Of a stretch of DNA of 64,000 nt, positions 26,517 through 41,809 are shown piece after piece. Below the pieces are notes generated by a model. The model did not search any database. It saw nothing but the letters and a program-made list of their open reading frames with translations, and was not told the origin of the DNA. Position numbers and translations under genes: made by a program. Source of the DNA: Trichaptum fuscoviolaceum (taxonomy: Eukaryota; Basidiomycota; Agaricomycetes; Hymenochaetales; Trichaptaceae); contig CAJSYZ010000007.1 of assembly GCA_910574455.1 (NCBI GenBank), positions 1,674,001 through 1,738,000 of the forward strand. The letters are read 5' to 3'. The stretch's first letter is position 1; the number at the start of each line of letters is the position of its first letter.

Positions 26517-26628
26517 TACCGAAGACACCCGGATTGCAACATTGGAGCAACATATGGCTCAAATGACAGAAAGAATGGGTAAACTAGAACAACTGCTTAT
26601 AAAATTACTACCCAATGCTACCACATAA
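26513..26628 (+). other. Out-of-frame coiled-coil tail of the EF-hand/ZZ gene
   Basis: Right after the TGA at 26514-26516, the +1 frame reads LDTEDTRIATLEQHMAQMTE and then RMGKLEQLLIKLLPN to a stop at 26628. It is a clean heptad-like coiled coil such as ends related proteins. No intron of normal size restores the frame (the best candidate would be 37 nt). Either the tail was lost by a frameshift or the sequence has an indel here. Confidence 0.5.
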
Positions 26629-27106
26629 GTAGTGCTTCACTTCCTCCTTTGTACCGATTCCTTTCTCATTGAAGAATTCGACGGTAGTTCAGGGGTTGTA
26701 GATGGTTTGCCCGGTTACTTGAGAATAAATACAATTCTATGTTCTATTTAGAGTATGAGATACAAAGATGGCATTAACGCACTCGGAAGCTCCCAACAGG
26801 TCTGCCCGAACGTTGCCAATAAGGCGAGCTGACTGCGAAACTCAACTCTTCACTCGAACCTTGACCCGGTTTCGGGTACGGTAAGCCTCATATCACTTCT
26901 GTGAGTAAATCAATTCCATCACGTTCCCACCTCGGGGAGATCTTAAGAAAGCTTGCTAATTATTATTGATTTCTGACAAATTCAAGCAATGTGACCAACT
27001 TGGCCCGGTCAGTATGGGAGAATGCCCTCCCAAGTTATAAAAGGAGATTTGTCTGCTTCATACTTAGGACAGGACAGCCCATTTCTACGCATATTTTCGG
27101 AATTCA
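26629..27106. other. Intergenic, promoter region of the FMN/FAD oxidoreductase
   Basis: About 480 bp without coding signal apart from the TATA box listed separately. Confidence 0.6.
27036..27042 (+). promoter_or_regulatory. TATA box (TATAAAA)
   Basis: A perfect TATAAAA lies 71 bp upstream of the ATG at 27107, a normal distance for a fungal promoter. Confidence 0.6.
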
Positions 27107-29112
27107 ATGTCTGTTTCTCTAAATGGATGGCATCCCGGGGAACGATCCATACACGATCGTCTGTCATTATCGCAGCCGATGGCGATGGCGTACACTTGGA
27201 TCGATCCATATATGCCAGAACAGCACCGTGTCTTTCATTCAAGGAATCTCCATTTCATCCCATTGACGACGTTGGATTCCGAGGGCCGTCCATGGTCATC
27301 TCTGGTGTCCGGTCCTTCAGGTAGCCCAGGTTTCATAGCGAGTCCAAAGGAAACTGAGTTGCATATGACGCTGGAGCCCACCTTAGGCGATCCTATCGTT
27401 GATAACCTGGATAGTATTGAGAGAGATGGAAAGATCCTTATAGCAGGACTTGGAATAGAATTCTCCACTCGCAGGCGTAACAAATTTGCAGGCTCGGTCT
27501 ACGAAATCCGAAAGGCCGGTGAACTCGCAAGGAACATCAAAATACATGTTAATCAAGCTATAGGGTGAGTATGATGTCTATATCAGTTTATGGTGAGCGC
27601 TGACATTTTCTCGTAGAAATTGTCCTAAGTACATCAATATTCGGCAACTTGAATCTCACCCAGATGTGCATCCGCAAATCGCGCATCGCAGGTTATATAT
27701 GAATCCAGAAGAGCGCTTGCCCGACGTGGTCGTAGATTTCATCCTGCAATCCGATACTGTGTTCCTTGGGACGACATACAAGGCAAGAAAGGAAGACAGT
27801 GACCGATTCCCTTCGCACGTCGGTATGAACCAGCGGGGAGGTCGACAGGGATACATCCGAGTGACGCCGTCCGATGGGCGTACTGTCATCCTGCCCGATT
27901 ATTCCGGTATGTTTACCCTGATGCCCACGAATCGCAATGAACTGACGCTTGGATCCAGGTAATCGCTTGATGACCTCCCTCGGAAACATTGAAGCAACCC
28001 CACTAGCGTCCATGTCATTCGTTGATTTCTCAACTGGAGATATTCTATACCTGACGGGATCAGCGAGGAATTTTGTAGGTGTCGAGGCTCAAAAAATCAT
28101 GCCCCGACAAAACGTGCTCACGGCGATGTACGTTAATGGCTTCATATTTGTCCGAGATGCACTTCGGGTTCGACAGATACCAGGGGATAGTGTTGGACGA
28201 AGCCCATATAGCCCTCCCATAAAATACCTAGCAGAGGAGAGGATAAACGACGTTGACTTGGAAGACGTCTCTGCCCTTCTGACGAGTATTGAGATACATT
28301 CCCCTGATATAGCGACTCTGACGTTCGAGACCTCAGCGCCAGTGGCTATCCAACCGGGGCAAGCAGCTGCACTTGACTTTACAGACCTGCTCGGCAAGCA
28401 AGACTACGCACATATGGCTCCAGGAAACGAGAACCGGATCAACGACGATCGGATCCGGACGTGGACGATATCAAGCGCTCACGTAGCTGGAGAGACAAAA
28501 TCGTTCCGACTTACCATGCGCCAAAAGCCAGGTGGGCTGGTGACAGGAGCCTTATTCAACTTGGCCAGACACGCCGCCGCAAAGATGCCCGATGTCCTCC
28601 GCGATGCACGACCACTCGGATTCAAAATTCGGCTCGTAGGAGTTGGAGGTGAATTCAATCTCCCGAAAGGTCCGAAAGCCGAAAACAAATACTTGTGGAT
28701 GGCAGGCGGGATCGGTGTCACGCCTTTCATAAGCATGCTATCTGCACTTTCTGCTGGACCTGAAGGGACAGCGGTAGACATCATTATGACCTTGTCGACG
28801 CGAGAGCCGGAAGTCTTACTTACCTTACTTCGTAATGCCCTGCCCTGCGTCAACGCCACGAATGCACTTAAGATCGCCCTACATCTGTTTACCGACCAGC
28901 ATCACGCGCTGCCCGACTTTCCAGGTAATATAGCAGTTCATCACCATAGCGGTAGAATCCAGCAGACGACAGTGGAGGAAATCGTTCAGGATGTCCGGGA
29001 TCGAGCTGTTTATCTTTGCGGATCGCCAGCATTCGAAGACGCCGCTCTAGATTCCCTTAGAGTAGCAGGGGCAGAGATAGATACAGTGAAACGAGAGGGA
29101 TTCGGGTATTGA
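27107..29112 (+). CDS. FMN split-barrel / ferredoxin-reductase fusion oxidoreductase
   Basis: Three exons (27107-27564, 27617-27906, 27959-29112) give 633 residues. The N-terminal half begins with LNGWHPGE and resembles pyridoxamine-5'-phosphate-oxidase-like FMN-binding split barrels (HFIPLTTLDSEGRPWSSLVS, later DTVFLGTTYKA and MNQRGGRQGYIRV). The C-terminal half is ferredoxin-NADP reductase-like: RTWTISSA near residue 415 is the flavin-binding RxYS-type motif, MAGGIGVTPFISML near 496 is the NAD(P)-binding motif, and VYLCGSPAF is the terminal motif. No 2Fe-2S ferredoxin domain follows. The enzyme probably passes electrons from NAD(P)H through FAD to FMN, but the acceptor is unknown. A TATA box lies 71 bp upstream. 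Confidence 0.9.
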
Positions 29113-29265
29113 AGTGTTCGGAAGTTTGCATGCACTGTATAGTTATAGCATACCAGTTTGTATCAATGTAATCGATTTTGTTCTGGAGTGGGGAGTGCAA
29201 ATTTCCTTGATCATCAACTTACGACTTTCGAAGTCCTGGGGATCCTTCATCATTAGATGTAACCA

Positions 29266-31938
29266 TTAACTGCGAAGACTCCCCCACAAGTTCACCCCGA
29301 GACCTCCGAGAGGCGGGATGAGTTGCATCCGCTGAAGTTCCTGTGCGGCTTTCAGGGAGTTCTGCTCTTCGTTACTGAGGATCGCAGAGTCAATCGACTG
29401 CCCAGAAAAGATTGAGCTTTCCGCTTGACAAACTGTTCCCTTTTCAGGAAGCGTGCCATTGTGGAAGTAGCTCTTAACGGCTTTGAACGTGCAAAGCGAA
29501 GACGCCGAAATCGAGCAGTGCTGGGTGAGATTGTTCAGTAGAATGAAGTATTATTAAAATATATCTATGGCTCACTCCAGAGGTGTTTTGTTGCAGCACG
29601 ACTGAATCTTTGAACCCTTTCGACATTTTGTGGGCACTGGACAGGGATCAGATATTGCAGAACAATCGAATTCTTCACTCACTTCCAAAGAGGCGTGACA
29701 GGATCTAAGGAGTGTTAAACACCGTCAATGATTCGTAAATTGATTCTCACCCAAAGTGTTGCCGATGATTAGCAGGGGGTAGCTAGTATTCTGCTCGAAA
29801 GAGCCTATAGTTTTAAACGATTAGATAGCGTAGACAGCGGTATAGTTGGTCATGACGCACCTTTGAAACGGTCTTTAGCCTGTATCTTCCAACCTCTAGG
29901 AGTCAAAGTAAGCCAGTAGGAAGATGGCCATAGATTCTACTAAAGTAAGCCTCACGCGCATCCTAGATGAATCGGCCACATATCCGTGAACGTTGAGTTC
30001 TCAGCCATTTTGTCGTAAAAGGCGTGTGCTTCAGATAAGGTCCTCTTGATTGGTGCTGCATCACCGCATCCAATGGCGATAGTGGGGACTGAGCCTTCCC
30101 AGATATATTGCTCCTCGCCAGATGCCGGGCAAGTACACGACAGAAGAGACTCCGTTGCCCACCTTTGGGATCGTTGATATATCAGAGTCCCATCGCCCCT
30201 CTCGAGCTCTGATAGTAGGAGCATGAGAGTCCTCCCGCCGCTGCCGTGGGTGGTGTACAACGTTAGAAATATCTGAGCCCTGACCATTGCATAATCAACA
30301 ACGCCATACGCTCCCAGCTGTGTAATATAGACAGGGATTGGCTCTTCCTTGATCTTGGACAGCAGTTTGTCGACACGCGCAGCGACGAGCTCCGCACTGT
30401 CTTCCTTTAAAGGACATGGATCATTCGGGCCTGCTCTGGCGCAAGACTCGTAAATGTCAAACAGTGCTGCATCCGTGTCTCGAAGGTTGTTGGACCACAG
30501 CCCTGTCAAGATCCGATCGCGTTAACGATAACGTCTGAATAACCTAAACAATGACGAACCCGCATAGTAATCCTCTGAATCCTCAACGCCATCGATAATG
30601 AGTCGGCCCACATTGTCCTAAGTCGGAAGTGTCATTAGCAATTATGTATAGCAATCCCAGCGATACGTACCGGGTACATTGCTGCAAAGCTAAATAGTTT
30701 TTTGATACGTTAGAGACTCGAACTCGATCTTTAGGTAGCCTCACTCACGTTGCTCCTAATACACTTCCATATCTTGCGAGGAGAGTTTAGCACATTAAAG
30801 ATATATTATGTATGTAGTGAAAGGAAGAGCTCACGAAAAACCCCAGTATTGCAATTTCTCAAATCCCGCGGCCTTGATGATGCTTAACATGTCTGTTGCA
30901 ACCGTAGGTGTTGATACATGGGCAGCAGATTTTGCTGCCCTATCTTCGGCCAACTGCCCAAGGACATTCATTCGAACATAAAACTCATTGAATGAGGCAG
31001 ACGAAGCATTCAGACTCCCCGGAACTTCCAGATGCAATTTAGCAGCTTCGATAGTTGACTCAAATATGTTCAAGTGCGGGGTTGTGAAGAGTACACCTGG
31101 TTTGAGGTCAGACTAGATTTGAGTGAAAAGTAAGCGGAATCAGTCGCACCGCGAGGATCGAAGCCAATGAGGTCAAACTCATCACCGAGTAATGTACCGA
31201 AAAGAGGAGCAGCGGCTATAATGAGAGCGACACCCGAACCACCAGGTCCGCCTTTTGATGAGAATGCGTGGTTTGTTAGCTCTCCTATTCTCCCACTGCG
31301 ATCCGACGTACCAGGATTGAAAAGAATGGGGCCCTTGTAATTTTTGTGTCCGGCTTTATAAGCTGATGGATATTTGATCAAAGCCACTGCCGCACGCTCT
31401 CCATCTGGCTCTGAATAGTCAAGAGGGACCTGTTGCAGAGTTTGGTTAATTCGTCCTTCATTGAGATACAAAAAACTCACAGATAGCCTAGAGCAGAGGA
31501 ATTGATCGTAGCATTCAGTCCAATTGAGGTCCTTCGACGGTGAATGCTGAATGCAGGTATGAAGGTTAGGCGTATTGAACGTGATGTAGGAAGAATCCCC
31601 CGTACAGCAGTCCAGTTAAAGGAAGGGAGAATTGCAGCGACCTCAGGTGTTACACCAGCCGGGTAGTACTGAGGAAGCTTCACTGCGGATGTCCCTGAGC
31701 ATCCACTGTTCGTTTTGCGAGGAGCCTCTCCAGTCATTAATTTTCCTGAATTCCAGTATAGCAAGACAAAAAGGGACAACAAAGACAAAACGGCGAAGTG
31801 GTGTGCGCGCCGTCTCGCGAGTCGTCGGCGATCATTAGGCAAAGATGAGACGTACTCGACGTCGACGGGCGCGCGGCTATGCCCAATATTGTATGTCAGA
31901 TTGACCCTCTGCTTGTCATCGGCACCGTATAGATCCAT
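29266..31938 (-). CDS. Membrane-anchored alpha/beta hydrolase with TAP-like C-terminus (S33-type)
   Basis: Fourteen minus-strand exons (31938-31606, 31546-31481, 31429-31312, 31251-31150, 31096-30835, 30772-30749, 30689-30671, 30617-30560, 30502-29956, 29895-29861, 29804-29751, 29704-29683, 29636-29576, 29520-29266) give 651 residues. A basic stretch then one membrane segment (about 47-62, HFAVLSLLSLFVLLYW) predicts a type II anchor with the catalytic part outside or in the lumen. Visible features are NWTECYDQFLCSRL, VPLDYSEPDG, NPGGPGGSGV (oxyanion region), the nucleophile Ser294 in GFSYG, Asp540 in NTLDPVTP and His568 in SGHCS. These match tripeptidyl-aminopeptidase-like hydrolases of Streptomyces type found widely in basidiomycetes. 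The substrate is probably short peptides but is not proven by sequence. Confidence 0.9.
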
Positions 31939-33139
31939 ATTGTAAGACTAAGAGCTTGCAGATGAGTCGAATAGATCAATCTGAGCAGCTAAAAAGCAGA
32001 CAGAATCTGTTCCTGCTCCTTCGTGGGCGAAGCTATGTAGGCTCGACGATGAAGCTTATATCCAACTTGAAGTGGATTTGCCGTTATGCCGACAATCACC
32101 GTCATTGTCGTCAGAAGCAGGCTTTCCATCAGCGCAGTCCGCAGCGCCAGTGTTCATCCTGAAGTTCCTCGTGTCAGTCATGAGAAAGTTGAATGCTCAT
32201 ATGATGCCCCTACACCTGATGTGGCGGCTCCATCTTCATCCTTGTTTAAGATTGACGTTGTCTTCTTATCCTATTCTTGTCGCCTTTTGGACTGGAAATA
32301 ACTCCGAGAGCCTGAGGGGAAATTTTAACAATAAGCTCAGTGCATGAGTATAGAACGCCCGTTAACTTGAACTTGCCAGTGGACCCTCAGGCTGCCGATC
32401 GGCCTCTTCCGAATCGTGTTGGAGTAGTAGAGTGTCTACGTCAAAGACAGTACTAAACTATCATCTCATCCTTGACAATTCTGTCTAAGAAACACTCGAA
32501 GCGTATGTACAGCACTTCTCATTGCGTATCATGCAATACTGAATGTTGCGCAGGATTCGGACAGATGGTATACTTGGGCCATACGCCCGCAGCACTGGCA
32601 TCACCGTGACATTGGGATAAGAAGGCTAAACATGAGACAATAGATAGATACATGGTGCATATAGCTAAAAGACATCTAGTACGCATTGAATGTCAAGCAG
32701 TCGGTCGATGTTCATCAAAGTTTGAGTGGCGAGGTCGTGCAGAGATCGTATGAGCAAGAGATAGAGGAAGTAGATATCACAGGCAGTAGGCAAACAAGAA
32801 ATAAGGAGAAGTAGAGAACATCAGAGTAGCAAGTCTATGTGAAGTGGATGAGCGGGGAAGGGAGAGACATGAGCATAAAAAGTCGGGAACGCAGTCCTCA
32901 GATAACATACGAACAGGGAGGAATTAGGTAAGGTACTAAGTAATTATCTACAGTGAGAAAGAATAGCGCCTTCAAGAGACCCAAAAGAAACACAAGAGAA
33001 GATCAAGTGATAAATAGAGACAGAACGGGAAGTCCAGCGTGAACGTATCTCGGAGACTCTATGAAAAAAATAAAATAAAAAAAGTGATGGAAGACTGACA
33101 ATGTCATCGTTAACGCGCGTAGACGTCCTCGGAGGCGTC
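31939..33139. other. Intergenic between the hydrolase start and the CreA-like stop
   Basis: About 1.2 kb holding the hydrolase promoter and probably a long 3' UTR of the CreA-like gene. The 32,640-33,090 part is strikingly A/G-rich on the plus strand (pyrimidine-rich in the transcript of the minus-strand gene). No gene recognised. Confidence 0.5.
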
Positions 33140-35870
<2,731 letters not shown>

Positions 35871-38800
35871 GGTGGCTCGGGCAGAGTTGGGAAGTCGAAG
35901 AGAGAGGGTAGAGAGGAAGGAGGCAGTTGGTGCGATCAAGTGGGGAGTATAAGTACCTCTAAGGTTCTAGTGTTGTCCACGGGTGGGACTTCTAGTTGAA
36001 TGCGAATGCAAATCGAGCGGAGCGGTGCGGTGAAGTGGAATGCGGCGAAACTGGACAAGAAAGCGTAGGAAGGAAAGCTGAAATCCGGGCTCTAAGGGGT
36101 ATGTGATCTAGAGACAAAGAGAAGACGTTGTGGGTCGTAAGAGAGTCTCGAGGGCCGGACGTGTACGTGTGCAGATGACGACCGGATTAATAAGTGGGCT
36201 CTATAATTCTGTTCTGTTGGAAAGGGCTGAAGAGAAGCAAAGAAGCACAGGCAGACGTCTAGGGTTGAGAGTATGAATGTGCAGATGTGTTTCGTTTAGA
36301 GTAACATGATGATGCGTCGACTCGGAGCGGGCTGGAGGCGAGGGGGTCTGCTTCGATGTATACAGCCGATGCGGTTGGGGTGTGTACGTGGATAGAGCGA
36401 CGTTAGGAAGCGTTGCCAAAGTCTAGAGTGTGTGTCTGTGTGGAAAGGGTAGGAGGGAAAGAGGAAGGCGGGGTGCGTCGAAGCCTCTGTGGCAGTACCT
36501 CCTCTCCTGGCTCGTGGTAAAACCGGAAGTGCTCAGCGGGGAAACTGCACAAATCCAGACAACCAGCCGAACGCGCACTCAGGCTCCCTTCGAAAAAATG
36601 TCGGTGTGTATGTCAACGCTGCGCACAGCGAGCTTGCTTCCAATCAACGCGTCGACCTGTGCCGCGCTGCCTGTCTGATGTCGGGTGAGGTTCAGCTGGG
36701 GTGCTGGCGTGTGTGCGTCGTGCAGGCCGTGGGGTGTGTTTCGACAACTCAGGCCAAGACCGTGGGCAGGCTGGAGGTGATGGTGGGGTAAATACAGCTG
36801 CAGCTCTGTTGCACGGGATTATCAACAAAAGTTTAATCCCTTTCGCGGGGTGCGGACATAAAAAAAATTTCATTTAGGGAAAAATCGGAACCGGCAACGT
36901 CGACATAACCAACCGCGCTGTCTCTGCCATCCGCCGTGCACGTTCGCCTCAGAAAAGGAGGCGAAACAAACGAAATGTGGGCTCTCTTATCGCGACAAAA
37001 TCATAGGCGTGCGCGCGAGACACGGAGGCTCAGGCTAGTAAGGGCTGTCGCACAGTGCTGGCCGAGTTGTCGGTTACCCCACAGCCTGTCGAGTCTAGAA
37101 GACGACGATGAGCTCAACGCACTCCGGCCGCATCTCGGCGATTCGTCTCAGCCCTGATTCTGCTCTTCTCTTCTCTCGGCGGTCGACGTAAAACGCAAAT
37201 CTCATCATCAATTCTATTACACCCTGCTTTCTCACGAATACAAAACATTTCTCACGGCTATCGCACGCTTACCTGACTGCCCTTCACATAACACTTCTCC
37301 AACTCCTTTGACCAGCAACCACTTCTCTGTCTACGTACGCCCGCAGACACTCCTTTCAGTGTTTTCCCGACATTCCTGCACGACTCCTGCTTCCAAGCTA
37401 TTCAACTCTGTATCATGGCAACGCCGACAATCCTCCACGTCGCTCTCTCTCCGGGACGTACAACACCTCAGTACGGATCCGTGCCGACCTCCGCATTGCT
37501 AAATTTTCTACCTGAATTCCGGCTCGCATTAAACCAAAAATAAAACCACACCCGCGCGCGCCATCCTGGCCGGAAATCGCAGCAGATCATGATAATCTGA
37601 TCGCATGTCTGAGTCAAACTCCTATGATGACGCCGGACGCCCTGATCTGTGATTTCTGTTCTGTTTGGCAGGACTTGAGACGTGATGAGCCGCGAAAAGG
37701 TGTGATTATTCTCAACCTCCATTCCACCATCTTTATTATTATGCTTGCTACGTGCCTCCATTCTCCATCGGCATGCGCAGGCGGATGGGAAATGGAACGT
37801 GCTGAGATCATTGCGGGGTGATGTTGATACATTTCTCCACCATTGCCGTGTGGGGTGTACGTTTCAGCCCATGGCTATGCCTCTCTCAGTTGAGTTATTC
37901 CACTTTATTCATCTAGCTTAGCCATTAATATATATTGAACATAAGGTTTATCTCCGATGATTAAGTATGTATGTCAATCACATACTCATCAGGCCCCGGT
38001 TTTCATTCCCTTTAATATATTACCCCCATTTACGTTCAAGTTACTATAAAATAGAGACCAATACAAGCCATCATTGTCACCAAACCCTGATCTATGCAGT
38101 CGACCTTATCTCTGGCACCTAAGACAGTGCAGTCCCGGCTCAGCACGGCCTGCAAGATTGGATGGCTCCTGGCTTACAGCCGTTGCCGCATAAGACAAAC
38201 GAAAGGTACCGCATGGAGAGTGTAGTAAGCAATCTCGCCACAACTACATATGATTTTCTTATTTTATCACACAGGTTACGAGTCGAGTGTTCCTGTGTCG
38301 TCGACACAACTTATCATATCATATCGACATCCAATTTCCAATTTCGCCTGTATTTCATCTCATTGACGCAAGATATCGGAAAAATCATGTGCAACTGGGC
38401 GCACAGCCCTGACATGTCTTGCGCTAAACCATGTATCAACAGGATGGCGGGGCGGGGGCGGGAGGACTATACTAAAGTCCGAGCCGACCGCAGCTTGGCC
38501 CCAAACCCCCCGGTTCCGGATCCAGACCTATCCCAAATTCAAATTTGTCCTCAAGGAAACGATATCTAACCAACCCAAAATCTCACAACCCTGTCGTGCA
38601 CCCTAAAGACATACAGCGATGGGTACGATAACATATGATTTCTTGTTATCAACTTTATTTGATTTTTGGTTCCGCCCCTCTTTGTATTGATTTTTTAGAC
38701 GTTTATCTCTCCTCTCGGTCTCGGTCTCGGCATAGATTCGATTCCGATGTGAGGTACCTGTTGAATAGGATCGACAACCGGCCCGAGCGAGCGCATCACA

Positions 38801-41389
38801 TTCAATGGACGATCAAGGAGCCACAAACGATGACTAGTTCCGATTGTATGACTGTACCAGTACACCCCTTTCCGAGACAAAGAGCGCTTTCGCTTTCGAC
38901 AAAGAGGAAACAGGAGAAGAGTCTGGGGGTGTCAAGCATAATCATTCAGGATAAACGATTGAGCCCCTCCTTGAGCCCGACTTACGGAACGCCGTCCCAA
39001 AAGTATTCCGATCTCGTCCGTCGAGCCGGTGTTAACGCTGACCGTTGGCCCCGTCAGAAAAAAGACTTTTATCCCGGAGTACGTCAAAATCCATCGAATT
39101 CGCATGGTTAATTATATCTCCCTTTTCCGCTCTTGCGCGTCTAATCGTTTATTCCACAGGACGTCTGGAGTTGAAGAGATGTGTTTTTTCTTTAGGTGGT
39201 TCAACTCATGAGATCAAGGGACGTTCCGCTCTTGCCCATACCGCAGCAGCACAGGAAACGAGCTGTGCGTCTGCACCCCTCATCCCACATCACTCCGAAG
39301 TTGTGTAGAAGGCAGCGGGACCCTCGAAGCCAACTCTCTCCACCCGTTCGTCTTCCATTGCTTCTCGCCACCGCGGCGCGAACGTCAATGACCTAGTCTT
39401 CCTCCGTTTAAACGCACGGAGAGCTAAGCGTGAACTTTATGTTCTATAGGCTCCTATCTTATCTCAGCTCCCACTGTTGCATTCCATGTGAATGGCGACG
39501 TTGAGGGGTCCACCCCAACAACCCGGCGGTGACTCTTCTCGATTTTTTCGTGCCTGAAATACTCAGAAACTCTCGTCGGTATCAGTAGACGACAATGCCC
39601 GGTGCGGTGACGATATGATGGCTTGTCTGTTGGCAAATGTAGCCGGGCGTTGGTTCTCTAAAGGCCGTTTGTTACCCCTTCTCTCATGATCAGCTATTAG
39701 ATATTCGTCTTCTTCTCCGACATCATCGTGCGTCCAAGTGCGATTTACTTGTACATGCACCGAAACCAAAAGTGGTACTCCGTGGACGAAAGCTCTCCGT
39801 CTCTTGTCGACTGTGCCGAGGTTAGTACACTGGATATGGTCCTGCCGCCTCGGATAACTTCGAGGCACAATACCTGCCCTACGACTTCCATCAGCTTCCT
39901 TCCGATGAGTTGTACTGGAAGTCAAGTTCTTTCCCACAAACATAAGGAATGGACCGGATAACTTCATCCTGCCGCTATGGCTTCTGATGGCACTCCGGGC
40001 GGACTCAAACTCTGTCTAAACCGAATTATAGACGATTTTGTCTGGACTTTGCACAAGTACTACATAATCTAATCGTTACTGACAAGCAAGGAACCTTTAA
40101 TATTGACCTGAACTTTTTCGCTCCTCAACGCTGCTCCCCCTCTCCTTGCCTACAGGCCACAAATATGTATCGGCAAGCACGCGTTAGAAATAGGGAACAC
40201 GCGGAGAAATATAATGCTTCAGCCGACTTCAGCCGTTTCGCACTGTCATCTGTGTATACTTCGGGATCGTCGACGACCAAAACAATTCACCTAGTCCAAA
40301 TGGCATCAAGTTATGTTGATCATGGCTTCTGTTCTTCTTAATATTCGGATGGGTTCCCCTGTTTTCCCCGCTTTCTTGGTTCATTACCGATAACTGCGAC
40401 ATGTATGAAGCCTTATCGATGTCGTTTTTGCCTCTTTCTCCAACGGTTTAGCGAAAAACTATGGCGTTCTTACGATCTTCACCATCATTACGCGCACTGT
40501 GCTCTAGACAAGAGATGCCAGTCGATCATGACGTACATTCTGTTTGGAACGATCTCTCCGCTGGCCTGGAGGGATTTATGCTGGCTGATATTCCTCATCT
40601 ATGAATATCGTTTACTATAAACCTTTCTCACGACGTTTTATCAATCCATTTATTGTTGGTTACCGACAAGACGATTAACATTTTTGTCTGTAGATAGATC
40701 ATTCAAGTTTTCTCGGCCGTAAGCTTCTCGCTCCCGAAGTCATCACAGCAGACAATCACCCGAATATTCTACGTGTCTCTGTGACCGCAACACTTGTACA
40801 ATTTATGACATATCTGGTCAATCTGTCCAGCTTACATCGTTACAACACTGCATCGACGAGACTGGGCGCTTCAGTGTTGGTTCCGATGTTGGATACAAGT
40901 GAAACAGGTCATCGACGACAGTTCTGCCTGGGATTCTCCCGACAGATTTCTCCGGGGTGCTCGCTTTCATTGAGCGATTGACCTGCCAATTCATATCCGA
41001 GTCTCGTTCTACTGCTTGTCGAGCCAACAGGAGTCTGTTCCTTCTGACAAGTTGATTTCAATCGTATTCATGGGGATCACATGGAGGAAATGAAACTGGC
41101 CATCTCACTTTGCGCGATTCACAGACGCGTACTCGTCAGATTGCAGAGATTTCAGCCACTGATAGCCTTCACAGCAGTGTCGATCGCTTTCCAATTCTGA
41201 ATCTCATTATTAGTTTTGTTGTCCTTTGAGGATCCCCCGGTCCGTGATCAAGAGCGACTCGGGAGCCGTCGGAAGGACTGAAATTCCAATCCGATTTCAC
41301 CGGCGAGCCAGAGGTTCCGGGTTCATCAGTGCCGAGACGGCAATCACGGAAAACCCCGGATCGAAGCCAAACGTTGATCTGCAACGACC

Positions 41390-41809
41390 GAGTCCCGGAG
41401 ATCTTGCGAATACATAGGAAACCGTCGAGAAACGATTCTTTGGGGAAGACACAGGCTTGGAATTCTGTACATTGTTATAAGTAAGCCATCCAATTTGTAT
41501 CAGCCGACTTCGATCCGAGGTGCAAGGTACATACAAGTAAAAGAAGTTCGTCGGAGTTTTTCTTCTGACAATCATACAGAGACGAAACAAATTGTGGACC
41601 AGCATAAGAAGAAAACGACCATTCTGATGAGCTCCTAGAAATGGGGTGCATGCTCGAAGAAAGAGCTGGCAAGACGGATCCATGCAGTCAGGGGGAAAGC
41701 CCAAGTACTTACGGAGAGTTCCGCGTCTTCTCTTCTTCTCAAACTCAATATAGTCGGGGCAATATTCCCCACATCCTTCTGAGCGCGGGGAAAGGAGCTC
41801 TCGATTCAT
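41390..41809 (-). CDS. Doubtful spliced gene of unknown function
   Basis: A 170-codon minus-strand ATG frame (41809-41297) contains two intron-like blocks with good ends: GTAAGT at about 41713 closing at TTCTAG, and GTATGT at about 41531 closing at ACAG. Splicing them gives roughly 105 residues starting MNRELLSPRSEGCGEYC. Reading other frames of the same exons gives different open texts, so the frame is uncertain. No motif is recognised. It is listed because splice-like signals on one strand coincide with the longest frame in a long empty stretch. Confidence 0.25.

Noticed and set aside
39563..39967. 134-codon minus-strand frame in the gene-poor gap
   Set aside because: Both strands have comparable open frames here, composition is unconvincing, and no splice signals or motifs support it.
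41170..41700. Possible eIF4E-like fragment on the minus strand
   Set aside because: One frame gave a loosely similar text ending in a VWLRSG-like piece, but the conserved tryptophans and the order of eIF4E blocks are missing.
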